A stretch of 64,000 bases of DNA from Pseudoips prasinana. Lineage: Eukaryota; Arthropoda; Insecta; Lepidoptera; Nolidae. The notes below the pieces were generated by a model. It was not told where the DNA came from, made no database searches, and worked only from the letters and a program-made list of their open reading frames with translations. Both the position numbers and the translations under genes were made by a program. The DNA is taken from NCBI GenBank assembly GCA_951640165.1, contig OX621257.1, forward strand, positions 13,279,201 through 13,343,200. Direction: 5' to 3'. This document shows positions 1 through 11,046 of this stretch, piece by piece. Within the stretch, counting starts at the first letter, position 1. Each line of letters starts with the position of its first letter.

Positions 1-1232
1 GAAAAAAACAACAGTAGAAATGATTCCCCGCGACATGCTTTACCACACGGTATTTTTTCATTGTGTGGTACTGTTAATCCTGGCTTATATGCTATGGCCG
101 CTTTTAAAATTGACCACTGTAGCTAGGAAAAGTTGAAGAGTTGAATGGCGCAAACGTGTAGTGGAGGGTTGTAAGATCTGTGATGAAGCCTGGTTCGGAG
201 TACTGGCTGATAAGAGACAGAAGCGTTATGAAAGCGGCTCCGCACCAACCACCGCAAACTTCTCTTGTCAGGCCTGCGACAGGCTATGTCGCTCTCGCAT
301 CGGTTTGTTTAGCCACCAACTATATTTATATGTTGACGCAAAGGCCCTATACATATATATTTGTTGCAGTGTTTAGGCCCCTTAGCTATAGGAATCTGGT
401 ATTCATAGTACAGTTAGCTGGTTTCACACATCGGTTGGTATATGACTGTCAAGGTAAAGCACCTAGGCACGCTGTCAGTCGATAGATGGCTCACCATCAA
501 AGTTCTTTAAGATTCAGCATCTCCATGCTTCGGAGAGCACGTTAAATTTTTGGTCTAGGTTGGTGTTGTAACCAGAAGGACACCGGACAACATATAATTA
601 AGAAGACAGAATACACGGATCGTAGCTCTGTGTACAATGGACTCCATACTGCTACCTGTTCGCATTTAGCTATTCCTTCGTGAAGACCTCTTCACAACCT
701 ACAAGAACTCCTGTTTCAAGCTTGCTAATTTCATGTTATATTGCATAAAAGTTCTTTATTTTTAAATGCAATCAGAGTTTAACTTTAGAATATGATTTAA
801 AAGACAGATAAAAGTGTATTTCGTAAACCACTTGAAATTTACAAAAGGCTACCTCAAAGGCACACAAAATATAAAGAGTTATTTATTAAGAGCCCCTGAA
901 CTTTGATATAAGATATATAATATAGCATTGATTTTCATGTTAAATTTTAACAATTTCTACGCGTTGTTGGGGCGTGCAACGTTCCATGGTGAAATATCAC
1001 GACTAAATATGAATTCAGGTCAAATTTGTCAGCTATCTCTTTACCAAGATGGTCGCTATACGCTGTCAAACTTCGCTCTTTTTTAACGTTTGAAAAGTAC
1101 GTCATTGATTTTTAGATTTATTTCCTGGATCAATTATTGCTTTACTTATAAAAGATATACAATTCTCGTAGTGGTACCTTAGTATTAGAGTTATTAACTT
1201 TGTTATTACTTTAGTTTCGAGTTATTATTATT
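1..1232. other. No gene recognised; AT-rich interspersed DNA
   Basis: The short open frames at 161-485 show no recognisable domain and overlap one another. The only family-like sequence is around 526-570, where the string GCTTCGGAGAGCACGT recurs, slightly changed, at about 2437-2453. It is treated separately as a repeat fragment. Confidence 0.5.
500..620 (+). repeat. Interspersed repeat fragment (GAGAGCACGT family)
   Basis: The core TTCGGAGAGCACGTTAAA is shared, with small changes, with 2437-2460. Such a core is common near the 3' ends of moth LINE-type repeats (recollection, not searched). The edges cannot be set from this window alone. Confidence 0.35.
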
Positions 1233-1490
1233 GGTCGCCGTAGCCTAGTTGGTAGTGCTCCTGCCTGCGAAGCTGGTGGTCCTGGGTTCGAATCCCGGTA
1301 AGTGCAAATATTGGTGTGATGAGCACAAATATTTGTTTCTGAGTCTTGGATGTTTTCTATGTTTTTAAGTATCTATCTATCTGTATAAGTATGTATATCG
1401 TCGCCTGGTACCCATGGTACAAGCTTTGCTTAGTTTGGGGCTAGGATGATCTGTGTGACATTGTCCATAGATTTACTATTAAAATAAAAT
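1233..1490 (+). mobile_element. tRNA-derived SINE, copy 1
   Basis: The left end looks like a tRNA gene with an A-box-like stretch (TAGCCTAGTTGGTAGTGCTC) and a B box (GGTTCGAATCC). These are the internal RNA polymerase III promoter elements. The body continues for about 180 bp with no tRNA fold and ends in an AT-rich tail. A second copy lies at 1848-2372. The lack of a complete cloverleaf and the long tail make it a SINE rather than a tRNA gene. Confidence 0.8.
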
Positions 1491-1699
1491 AAAAAATATT
1501 AAATCCACCCAGTAGGCTTTTGATAACTACATCAACTTGGACCGAAACTACTCAAAAATTAAGTCACTTTGATGGTCATCTCACGGTCTGTAGGCCTTTG
1601 ACATAGCTGTTGTCTAACGACTACAACTGGGACCAACCGCTTAGCATGCCCTCCGAAGCACTGAGACGCTCCGAGATTAAACCACTTTGATGGTCCCCA

Positions 1700-1846
1700 T
1701 CTATAAACTGATTGCCTCGTTGGCTAGGCCAACGAAGCATTCAGTATATTCGTCGGACCGTCGGTAGCGTATTCAACCTTAGATATTGAGGTCCTGGGTA
1801 CAAATCCCGGTTCGGACAATAAGTGATTTTGGGATTTATTGATTGA
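1700..1846 (+). repeat. tRNA-like repeat fragment
   Basis: A B-box-like string (GGGTACAAATCCCGG) follows a GCCTCGTTGGCTAGG stretch that resembles an A box. It lies directly before SINE copy 2 and is probably a decayed SINE head of a different family. The region 1500-1700 has no recognised content. Confidence 0.35.
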
Positions 1847-1847
1847 C

Positions 1848-2372
1848 GATCACCGTAGCCTAGTTGGTAGTGCTCCTGCCTACGAAGCTGGTTGTCCTGG
1901 GTTCGAATCCCAGTAAGTGCAAATATTTGTGTGATGAGCACGAATATTTGTTTCTGAGTCATGGATGTTTTCTAGGTATTTAAGTATTTGTCTATCTATA
2001 TAAGTATGTATATCTGCGCCTGGTACCCATAGTACAAGCATTGCTTAGTTTGGGGCTAGGAGTACGACTGGGGAAGTACCTCCACCTTACAGAAGACATT
2101 CCTTAATAATAACATTAATAATTTAATGTTGTGTTTCCGAGTGTGAGTAAGGTCGCTAGAGCTCATCGGGGTGGGGGAAAGGGTCGGCAACACTTGTTTG
2201 CTGACTCTTAAAGGTTGGCAACGCACCCGCGACTCCTCTGGTGTTGCGAGTGTCCATGGGCGGCGATGATCACTACCCTCAGGTGACCCACTTGCTCGTT
2301 TGTCGACCTCTGATATAAAAAAAAAAAGGATGATCTGTGTGATATTGTCCCTAGATATTATTATTATTATTT
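1848..2372 (+). mobile_element. tRNA-derived SINE, copy 2, split by another SINE
   Basis: This is the same family as 1233-1490, with the same A and B boxes and the same body (CCTGGTACCCATAGTACAAG). The copy stops after TTTGGGGCTAGGA at 2061. It resumes at 2328 with GGATGATCTGTGTGATATTG, which is the next part of the same SINE in copy 1, and ends in a TTA-rich tail. The 266 bp in between are a separate insertion. Confidence 0.8.
2062..2327 (+). mobile_element. SINE inserted in a SINE, poly(A) tail
   Basis: The insert begins GTACGACTGGGGAAGTACC and ends in 11 adenines. Near its end it carries GGCGGCGATGATCACTACCC and AGGTGACCCACTTGCTCGTT, a tail seen widely in moth SINEs and LINEs (recollection). 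The host SINE repeats GGA on both sides, consistent with a very short target duplication. There is no coding sequence. Confidence 0.7.
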
Positions 2373-2389
2373 GGTAAGAATAATTACTT

Positions 2390-2610
2390 AGTATCAGTAG
2401 CCCGAAGTCTGGGGGTTGGCGGTATTATACCCCCGTGCCTCGGAGAGCACGTAAAGCAGTCGGTCCTGTATCTTACGGTCGTGTCGGTAGGCGGGATGCC
2501 TAGCGACGGATCATGAGAGTTATAGAATAGAAAATGACCCTGTGTTTGCGCACACACTTGTGAACTAATATGTCCCGCGCAGGTGGCTCCACAGAGAAAT
2601 TAGACCAGGA
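2390..2610 (+). repeat. Interspersed repeat fragment (GAGAGCACGT family)
   Basis: The string TGCCTCGGAGAGCACGTAAA matches 526-546. The surrounding GC-rich stretch (GGGGGTTGGCGG, GTAGGCGGGATGCC) stands out from the AT-rich flank. It is probably a LINE 3' remnant. From 2610 to 3048 nothing is recognised. Confidence 0.4.
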
Positions 2611-3048
2611 GAACTTTATATAGGCATGCTTAGGTGCTTTACTACGCCGATCACTTAAAAACTAATGAGAACAACTGGCTGTGAACGACTAAAAAACGAT
2701 TTGATGAAAAAAAATGTAACCTTATTTCTTTGATCGTACTGGTATGCGATCGTATGCGTGGAGTGGCAACAGCATGAACAGAGATGAAGAAGAAGAAAAA
2801 GATTTATTCAGAAAATTTCTCAGACGCCAAAACTTCAAAATAACATTAAAAATAAAAATAAAATAAAAACAAAGACTAGTAATCCGCGCAAGACCAAAAT
2901 ACCAAAATCTTGGTATTTGCCAGAATATCTTATTGTTCTAGCGCTGGTAATTCTGATTGTATCGAGTTATTCTCACGGACATTAACTTAAAAATAATAAA
3001 CGTCACGGGAAAATTGAGATGCCTTACAGAGGGATGATACTATATATA

Positions 3049-3251
3049 TGTCTGATAGGACATATTGGTGCCATTAATAAAACGAATTTTATGAATATAT
3101 CACAATTGTATTGCTTGTGAAAAACCTGAATTATGTAACAATGGAAAATATATAATGACATTTTGACATATAAAAGTGTCTATGGTTTATGAAGAAAATA
3201 TATACAAAAAGTATTTATTGTCAAAACTACGGGAGGCGCTACGCCCGAACA
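3049..3251 (-). repeat. BEL-1 3' LTR
   Basis: It starts TGTCTGATAGGACATATTGG and ends CGCCCGAACA on the plus strand. It appears identical to 7740-7942. Just inside it (3252-3265, minus strand) is AAGGCGGAAATA, a purine-rich tract in the polypurine-tract position. Confidence 0.92.
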
Positions 3252-3280
3252 TATTTCCGCCTTGTTGAAATCGCACAATT

Positions 3281-4430
3281 TCAACAGTCGTAGTCCTTTT
3301 CATTAGGTAGTGGACATAGTCGGACGAAGGGCCTGCGGACCGGTCCTTTAGTGGTGTTGACTTCAGCCACCCTGGCTATACCGTCTGACCCAGGAAACAG
3401 TTTGGTAACGCGACCAAGACGCCAATTCAAGGATGGTATATTGTCTTCTTGAATCAGCACAAGATCTCCAAGTTTCAGTCTTGCAATGTTGCTTCGCCAT
3501 TTAGAACGTTGCTGCAGCTCCGAGATATACTCTTTTGACCATCTGCTCCAAAAATGCTGCCTGATTTGCTCTAATCGCGCATACCGCTTCAAACTGTGTT
3601 CCTTGACGTTTCCAAGATCTAATTCTGGTAATGCATTTAGGGATCTTCCTATAAGATAGTGCCCTGGGGTAAGTGGTAGGAGATCGTTAGGGGAAGCTGA
3701 GAGAGGACATAAAGGACGGCTATTCAAAATTGCCTCAACCTGTGTAAACAGCGTGGAAATTTCTTCTTACTGTTCCCTATAACACGCTTGATGTGGTGCT
3801 TAGCGGACTTTACCCCGGCTTCCCAGATGCCGCCAAAGTGAGGAGAATAAGCTGGCGTGAAAAAAAATCTAATGCCTTCTTGGTTCGCAAAGTCAAATAC
3901 AGGTTCTTTACTGTTGTTTAAGAAAACTCCTACCTCCTTAGCGGCAGCTACAAAATTACGGCCGTTATCGCAAAATATTTCTTTTGGCTTTCCTCTACGC
4001 GAAATAAAACGCTTTAGTGTCAAGAGAAAAGCCTCTTTAGTTAGATCAGTTACGCACTCTAAATGAATGCATTTATATCGCATGCAAATAAATAACACTT
4101 TACTAATTTACCTCCTCTGCCCCTGCGATTAACAATATAAAATGGTCCAGCAAAGTCAAGACCAACGGACAAAAATGGAAAACCAGGAGTAACGCGTAGG
4201 GCTGGAAGGTTACCCATTTGAGGGCAAAGCGTGTTTCCTCGCAGTCGTCTACATTGGACACACTTATTTACAGTGCGCCTAGCCAGAAACCTACCATTTA
4301 CAGGCCAGATTATGCGGCGTATAGTGGCCAACAACAACTGAGGCCCCGCATGTAGGTTACGGATATGCTCTCGCTCAAATATGAGTTTTGTCCAATGATG
4401 GGATGCATGAAGTAATTTAGTATTTTGCAT
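3281..4430 (-). pseudogene. BEL-1 integrase and C-terminal domain, frameshifted
   Basis: This is the end of pol in three overlapping open pieces (4430-4059, 4098-3724, 3727-3281). The first piece holds the integrase zinc-binding region (NLHAGPQ, then CVQCRRL) and the first catalytic Asp in GLDFAGPF. The second holds the second Asp in FCDNGRNF and the Glu in GGIWEAGVKSAK, completing a DDE triad. The last piece (GHYLIGRSLNALPELD, LKLGDLVLIQED, WRLGRVTKLFPGSDG) is the DUF5641-type domain that ends BEL/Pao pol. At least two frameshifts separate the pieces, so no integrase can be made as it stands. Some may be sequencing errors. Confidence 0.85.
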
Positions 4431-4713
4431 TTACTACCTAAATTCCTTTGCTTGTGAAGTGTGTCATGCTCCGATTTGAATGATTGTTGTTGGGAAAATT
4501 TACAAAGTACATTAAAAGATTCATTTAGTTCCCCTAACGTTATTTTATTAGTAGGATTTCTTGCATTATTAATAAAACGTTTAACGTAAACTAAAGTTCT
4601 CTGAATTGTAGACAATTTCGTATACTTTGAGAAATCAATAAAGGTTTCTGATATTACAGCTGAACTAGCAATAATTTCTGGTAACAACTCAAAGTCCTTT
4701 TCCTTGTTTTGAT

Positions 4714-5745
4714 TTAAAACTGGCCACTCTGAAACTGGTTTCTGCAAAAAACTAGGTCCCGACCTGGTGGTCGGGACCTAGTTTTTTGCAGAAACCAGTC
4801 AAATTTTGGATAAGACGTTATGGTTAACGTCTTATCCAAAATTTGACTACCATCAACTCCTCTTGAAATCAAGTCTGCAGGATTGTCAGTAATTGGGACA
4901 TAACGCCATGATGATGCCTTTGTATTCTCTAATATTTCGCTAATACGATTAGCCACAAAACATTTAAATTTCCTTAGATCAGTACTGATCCAAGCTAAGA
5001 CTATGCTAGAATCACTCCAATGGTAAATTTTGTCTGGAGTGTACCTAAGCGAATCTGTCACTGCCTTAGTTAATTTGCTCGCTAAAACCGCCGCGCACAG
5101 TTCAAGGCGCGGTATGGTTGTGGGCTTTAAGGGTGCAACCCTGGACTTTGAACAACGCAGCCTAACTGTGACTTTATCATTGGTATCAATGCTCCGCATG
5201 AAAACGCATGCTCCATATCCATGTAGAGAAGCATCGCATCTGTATTTGTTTTGGAGAATCGGTAAGGGCTGATCTTGCAATTCGTATGTTTGATAGGTGT
5301 GATAGACCCTTTGTAAATTTTATCCCGTCTGACTGAATTTGCAATGGTACAGGTTGATCCCAATCAACCTTTTGCTGCCATAATTGCTGCAACAACATTT
5401 TAGATAGAATAGTGCATGGACTTAACATACCTAATGGGTCAAATATCTTAAATGAATTTGACATAATGAAACGCTTAGTAATTTTATTACACTCAGGAGG
5501 ATATGTGATAGGAAAATATAAACTATCAGAAGACGGAATCCAACCAAGCCCGAGAGTGACGGACGACTCACTGATGGTAAAATTATCAGATGCGTCCATA
5601 TTAGAAGTTTCAAATAAATTTGGCACATTGCTTTTATATTTTCTGAGATTAAAACCATCTGATTTTAATGCCCTTGCCACTGCGCCTTGTATATATCGCA
5701 AATTGTCCTTGTCATTACAACTAGTGATGAGATCGTCAACATAAA
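4714..5745 (-). pseudogene. BEL-1 reverse transcriptase (second half) and RNase H
   Basis: The fragment enters RT just before its catalytic DFYVDDLIT motif and continues through the conserved LGLGWIPSSD and FDPLGMLSPC blocks. It then reaches the BEL RNase H-like region with IPRLELCAAVLASKL, WSDSSIVLAWI and NPADLISRG. The frame changes near 5190-5280. Nothing N-terminal to YVDD remains: the frame opens directly after the gag stop, so roughly 1.5-2 kb of protease and RT fingers is missing (size inferred from the family). The 3' end of this block is disturbed by the double hairpin at 4734-4847. Confidence 0.85.
4734..4847. other. Two abutting perfect hairpins inside BEL-1 pol
   Basis: Hairpin 1 has 31-bp perfect arms (4734-4764 and 4769-4799). 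Hairpin 2 has 23-bp perfect arms (4798-4820 and 4825-4847). Both loops are TGGT. The pair sits where BEL/Pao pol normally has its conserved LWWxGP motif, which is no longer readable. The downstream frame (FLQKPVSEWP) is only found in another phase. Confidence 0.9.
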
Positions 5746-5766
5746 AATCGCTCTGTATTATAGTTT

Positions 5767-7018
5767 TTATGTGTTCGTCCTCTTGTTCCTCTCCAATTTA
5801 CAATCCTTTACTGAATGCCCTGGCCGGAGGCAGTTTAAGCATAACTTATATTTGTTGACATCATTCAACCTTTCTTGAACACTCTTTGATTTAAAAATAT
5901 TGCAATCATAAATTTTGTGTATTTCATTACAAATTACGCAAACATAAGTTTTGGGTTGACTGGTGCTAGCAAATGATTTGGTGTATGATGGTCTTTCTAG
6001 TTTGTATTGAGGTGTTGAAGGCGGTGCTCGTGTATTTGGAGTAAATGATTTATTGATAGTGTCTAATTTTCCTCTATTTATAGCCTCCAATACGTCCGCT
6101 CGATTGATCAAAACCTTATAAAATTGTGTAAGTGATGGGCTCACTGATTGTGTTCCGAAACTCTTCCCATTTTAGAAGTGTACGACTATCTAACTTTGAA
6201 GAAACCATAAATATTATTAATGTGTCCCATTTGTCCGTTGGCTCGCCCAAGCTGGACAGAGCTCTCAAATTTTTGGTAACGTGGTCAACCAAAAAACGTA
6301 GTGACCTTTCTGACTCAGAGACAATTTTATCAATATTGAATAAAGATTTAAGGTGCTGATTAATAAGTAGTCTTTTATTATTATATCTCTCACAAAGTAG
6401 ATTCCAACCTACATCGTAGTTTGCAGTAGATACCTCAAGATTAGAAAGTAACCTAGCGGCATCCCCCTCTAGGTACGATAATAGGTAGTGGAATTTTTGA
6501 ATAGGCATAATGCTTTCATTCTTATGAATTAGATTTTTAAAAGTGTCATGAAACTCTAACCATCTAAAATAAGCACCATCAAATTTAGATATTTGTATTT
6601 GTGGTAATTTAATACCAATATCTTGATGAACCTCATGAGGAGCCACGGAACTGCGACGCTGCTCCTTCTCTAATTGGCTCTGCTCAAGTAAGGTTCTTGC
6701 GACTGTGATATTGCTTATGATATCGTTCTCAATGCTTTCGCGCTCGTTAAGTTCTACAGACATGTTATCTGAATTTAAGACCTCGATCTCATTTTGCAAA
6801 TCTTCGAACTTTGCGGATAAAGATTCAAACTTCGTTAGTTTAAGGCCTAGCTCTGCTATATCTATAGAGGATAATGATGTTTGTAATTTAAGATTACTTA
6901 AGTAATTTTTAAACTTCGTAATTTGTCCTTTGACAGAGCTACGTCTTAATTTTAAATCCTTTATATCCATTTTGGAATCCGCCAAAGTAAATTTAGATAT
7001 TGGAAATTTGTTGTTCAA
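5767..7018 (-). pseudogene. BEL-1 gag (DUF1759 domain and zinc knuckles), one frameshift
   Basis: The Gag N-terminus begins near 7018 with charged, coiled-coil-like sequence (residues about 20-120). A DUF1759-type core follows: LPQIQISKFDGAYFRWLEF, MPIQKFHYLLSYL, LLINQHLKSLF. At about 6130 the frame shifts, and the C-terminal piece (6144-5767) carries CVICNEIHKIYDC and CLNCLRPGHSVKDC, two zinc-knuckle-like motifs, the second a classical CX2CX4HX4C. It then stops immediately before the RT fragment. In a normal element protease would follow. Gag packages the genomic RNA in virus-like particles. Confidence 0.85.
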
Positions 7019-7716
7019 ATGATAAAATAATGTATTATGTAAAAATAAATGAATAAGATAACGTTCCTCACTTTGACTGCATTTGCCGTCCGGGAAGTCG
7101 GTTGCGCAGCCACCGCAATGTCGCCAATGTCAAAACAATAACTCAGTAGTGCCGCTGAGCCGCGCGATGACGTCCACTGGAATGATCGGCAAACACGTAA
7201 ACTACTAGTATAGACAAAAGTACAAACTTTTGTAGAATTCGCAAAGAAGTTTTATGGTAGTGAATAATCGTTGTCGAATGTATTATAACAATATTACAAT
7301 CGACCAAGTACACCCGTCGACACAACTAATTATGGCATGAATTGCAATAAAAATTGCACAACGCGCTATTTTAACTATTAAAAAATGTAGATTATATGGT
7401 ATACTGTACTTTGGTTACACAGATCTTAGCAAATTTGAACTAATAAGACGCGAAATTTAGAATAATTATAGGAAATTCGGGCATTTAGATAGGACAAAGA
7501 ACGGGCACTTATTCCTTATTTGCGCTGCGGTGTAATGCTTTTGCGGCGTCACTGATCCGGTCAAACTGGATGATAAGTTGTCCACAACTCTTTATCTAGC
7601 ACGAATCTTCAATCTTCAGCTCCGTTGCTCTGATGACGCAAGCCGTGATTGTACTCGTTGTATGAAGTTGCCGATTGTTGTTTAGTTTCTTGACTTTTAG
7701 TAGTTATTTGTTAGTT

Positions 7717-7739
7717 TCCCCTCATGGGCCACCAAAATA
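7717..7739 (-). promoter_or_regulatory. BEL-1 primer-binding site (candidate)
   Basis: Reading the minus strand, the 5' LTR ends in CA at 7740. Six bases later comes TGGTGGCCCATGAG, beginning with the TGG expected of a site that pairs with a tRNA 3' CCA end. I have not assigned the tRNA. Confidence 0.55.
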
Positions 7740-7942
7740 TGTCTGATAGGACATATTGGTGCCATTAATAAAACGAATTTTATGAATATATCACAATTGT
7801 ATTGCTTGTGAAAAACCTGAATTATGTAACAATGGAAAATATATAATGACATTTTGACATATAAAAGTGTCTATGGTTTATGAAGAAAATATATACAAAA
7901 AGTATTTATTGTCAAAACTACGGGAGGCGCTACGCCCGAACA
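7740..7942 (-). repeat. BEL-1 5' LTR
   Basis: It is a direct repeat of 3049-3251, 203 bp, TG...CA, followed by the ATATA target duplication. It should contain the promoter for minus-strand transcription of the element. From 7943 to 8620 no gene or repeat is recognised. Confidence 0.92.
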
Positions 7943-8620
7943 ATATAAAATATAAATAATAAAAAATAGTAACCTTAAAAAGGCACAAAGCAAACGAAAA
8001 TTTAGAAGCATTTTTTTTTAATATAGCAACTTTTGATGTCTAGGTTTCAAAAGAGCTGTAACTTATCAACAGCCGAAAAGATTTTAACTACATAAATAAC
8101 TGCATTAAAAGCTAGTTTACCTGTTTAATATGTGCAATGCTTGACGCATTGGCTTTAAATTGATAAAACCCCTCTTTTTGCGTAAAAAAACTCTCTTTAA
8201 TCGATTCAACCAATTAACATAAAATGTTTTCTATAACAATAATTTTGTATTTACTTTTCGTACAGATTGCACGGCTTATTGAAATATTCGAGTTTCATCA
8301 AACAACCCGCAAATTGGCTTTATGTTAATATTTCGCAGAATATTAACAACTACAAAATGCTATTGCTGATAGATAATAATTACGCTGAATTTGTGATATT
8401 TCAGCATTGAGTATTGAACGACTGGAGTGCGTATAGGGGCATAGTGTAAAACTCATATTTATTTTTGTACGAAAATAATAATTCCGATTGTAAATATTAC
8501 AAAACTTATTCAACTGATTTGTACGACTTTCTATAAAAACTTAGATTAAAAATAAACTAAAAGTTAGGGCTAGTATTTGCTGGAAAACAACTTAACTGTT
8601 AGTTACTTTAGTTTAATAAC

Positions 8621-8925
8621 GTGGCCTTTGGCGTGGTGGGTAGATACTTGTCTTTCATGTCGCAGATCGTGGCGTGGATGCGATTCCCACCCAGGACAGA
8701 TATTTTTGTGTGTATGAACATGTCTATTTATCCTGTGCCTGGGTGTAATTATCTATATAAGCATAAAAGAAAAGTAGTATATGTCGTCCATCAATTATTT
8801 GGTTTTCATAGTACAAGCTCTGCTTAGATTGGGATCAGGTGGGAGCTTGTGACAGACAACGTCATAGAAACCTTTGGGGAGGCCTATGTCCAGCAGTGAA
8901 CGATATCAGACTGATCATGAACCTA
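8621..8925 (+). mobile_element. tRNA-derived SINE with LINE-type tail
   Basis: The head (GGCGTGGTGGGTAGATACTT, then GGATGCGATTCCCACCC) resembles A and B boxes. The tail (GGGGAGGCCTATGTCCAGCA) matches the 3' tail of moth RTE-type LINEs as I recall it, so this SINE probably borrows that LINE's reverse transcriptase (inference). The 68-codon open frame at 8621-8827 is incidental. Confidence 0.65.
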
Positions 8926-10408
8926 TACAATGTCCTAAAGCAGATCATATATAAGTGTTTTAGGTCAGCTTAAAGTATCTCATCTCCTGGTGGAGTACCT
9001 TTACATGTATAAAAAAATGCTGAAACCCGTAAAAAAACGTTGGTATTTTATGTGTGGCCTACAATATATGGCACACAAAATTATAAACAACTTGTAGAAC
9101 ATAAGTTTGCTACACGTAAAAAAAAATCCATGAATATAGTTAATCAATGTTTTATAAGGCGAGTCACAATTGTATACGCTATTTTAAAAAATGCTCTGTT
9201 TGATTGGTGTAAATATAACACTTTAGGTATACAAAAACCCCATTATTTTTAGCTAACACGTTCTATAATGCAGCGTGTGGCTTTGGGTGACGTAATTTTC
9301 GACAACGCCGGCGTTGACTACTTTTGATGGGAAGTATTTTTAACATGGGCCCAAACAAAGGTCTGGGATAAGTTTAAAGCCTATTACATTTAATATCATG
9401 AACCGATTTTAATGCAGGTTTTGATATGAAAGTTTGCATGTTTTATTCGTTTGCAAATAAAATCCGTAGAAATACAATCAGCCTTTTAATATTTTTTGTT
9501 GTTTCCTAGTTGTCGGCGGGAAAAATTTGCGTTACGTTAGAATGTTCTAAAATGAAACAATGTTTTAGTTAAACCTATATACCACCTCCGGTCAGCAAAT
9601 TCGAAGTATTTATTAAATTTAACGTAGAGATTTCTCATTTGTAAGTCAGAAATTCTGTTTTAAACTTCTCTATATTAAAATTATAGAAGTTTATTAAATA
9701 CTGGAAACAAATTTTAGTCCTAACAAATTTAATTAAAGCGCTCTAAAGATGTTCCTATTACACTTATATATTTTTCAATTAAGTGAGTACGGGAGAAATA
9801 TTTTAAATTCAGCTCTAACTAAGTATGTACTCGTACATACATAGCTTATATTACGAGGCGATATTAAGAGACGACGAGTATTTATTCCCTAACCGATAAG
9901 TTTGTTTATCGTATGGCAAAAATTTCCATTGACGACATGCGAACTGTTCTTTTGAGAATAAAAAATATATGAGAGTTTGAACTGCGCTCCAAAGCTTCAA
10001 TTCGTGTACCACGAAGTCAGAACCCGGAAATTTTAAAAGAAGTTAATCCATACTAGGAAAGTTTTCTCTCGAATTTTATGTTACTTGCTCTTGGGAATAC
10101 GCCTGCAAGCATAGAAGCTCTGATTTCGAAATGAACATAGTAATCGCAAGAGATCCAGACGACATTTAATATGTAGTGAAAATATACGGCATGATTGACT
10201 GCCTCTTCTTCTCAGAAGATAGGCGAGTTGCAGTTATTATTTTGTTACAAATGAACGTAAAAGTTTTGTACGCCATTATATATTCTATAGTCTATATAAA
10301 ATGTATTACTTAGGGTGATTTTTTCCCGTTTCCATAGTCATTCAAGTTGGCTGGCGTGCCCTAACAACTCTTAGGTATAGGACGAAAGGTATGCCTTTTG
10401 TCGTATTA
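8926..10408. other. No gene recognised; AT-rich
   Basis: There are only short open frames (for example 9040-9252) with AT-driven composition and no motif. No tandem array or tRNA was seen. Confidence 0.5.
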
Positions 10409-10413
10409 CTACG

Positions 10414-10522
10414 TGTAGTATATTTATAACGTAGGTAGGTTGCAGAATATTATCATAACTGTATATGAGGGTGTTTGGAAATAAATCAGTGTTGAACCAA
10501 ATAACCTGTGTTTATGTAACTA
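10414..10522 (+). repeat. TRIM-1 5' LTR
   Basis: It matches 11047-11157 closely up to TGTGTTT and then diverges for the last 10-12 bases, so its end is approximate. A TGG triplet a few bases further (TGGCCATCGAGTGC) could be a primer-binding site. Confidence 0.65.
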
Positions 10523-10850
10523 TGCGTGGCCATCGAGTGCTGATAGTGTCACGGCACCAAGTGTAAGTTTTCTCTCTGATGTACGACGGCGTAGGCCAAA
10601 GAGGATTCAAGCGGTCCAAAAAATTTCATACTCTGTCACCGAATTTTCTTCGGCATCGAATTTTCAGCCGCAATCGCAAACCGACGCCTGGGCTCTGACA
10701 CCGTCGGCAGTACAATTAGTTGATGACAAATACATAAGCCAAGCTGGTAGCTTTAGTGGTGATTCATCGTCGCCACCCGCGGTTCCTATTACAAGGTCTA
10801 AAGAGAGAACTACACGAATGCTGAAAGATTTGTTTTTTGGGCGCGATTAA
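10485..10850 (+). pseudogene. TRIM-1 open frame, 121 codons, no start codon
   Basis: The frame is continuously open from inside the 5' LTR to a TAA at 10848-10850. There is no ATG until near the end, so it looks like the C-terminal remainder of a longer protein or a spliced exon. Visible features are a basic cluster (VRRRRPKRIQAVQKI), a Ser- and Gln-rich middle (SSASNFQPQSQTDAW) and a charged C-terminus (ITRSKERTTRMLKDLFFGRD). I do not recognise the family. Coding function is uncertain, but 121 stop-free codons in AT-rich DNA is longer than its surroundings predict. Confidence 0.45.
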
Positions 10851-11046
10851 TTAGTTAGGTCTATATGTGGTATATTAAAATAAATTTATGAATTAAGTAA
10901 GTGGAAGTAACTTTACTCAAACATATTATGTGTTATTTTTTTTTGGTTTCTAAAGGTAGTAATAGTTTTAGTTAGATTTTATAAGTTTTTATATAATTAT
11001 TTTGTAATAATAACATATACTTATGTTTTTTTTTAAAGAAGTAAGT

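Larger units (their letters stand above)
3049..7942 (-). mobile_element. BEL-1: BEL/Pao LTR retrotransposon, internally deleted
   Basis: Two 203-bp direct repeats (3049-3251 and 7740-7942) start TG and end CA. They bound a 4.5-kb interior that reads on the minus strand as gag, zinc knuckles, the second half of RT, RNase H, integrase and the DUF5641-like C-terminus. ATATA flanks both outer ends (3044-3048 and 7943-7947), a 5-bp target duplication. The gag (DUF1759 type) and the YVDDL RT motif identify BEL/Pao. Protease and the first half of RT are absent between gag and YVDDL, so the 4.9-kb length is below the usual 6-7 kb. Several frameshifts make it defective, although the LTRs show no differences I can see, so it is young. 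Confidence 0.92.

Noticed and set aside
1233..1310. tRNA gene
   Set aside because: A and B boxes are present but no full cloverleaf or acceptor pairing, and the sequence continues as a repeated SINE body.
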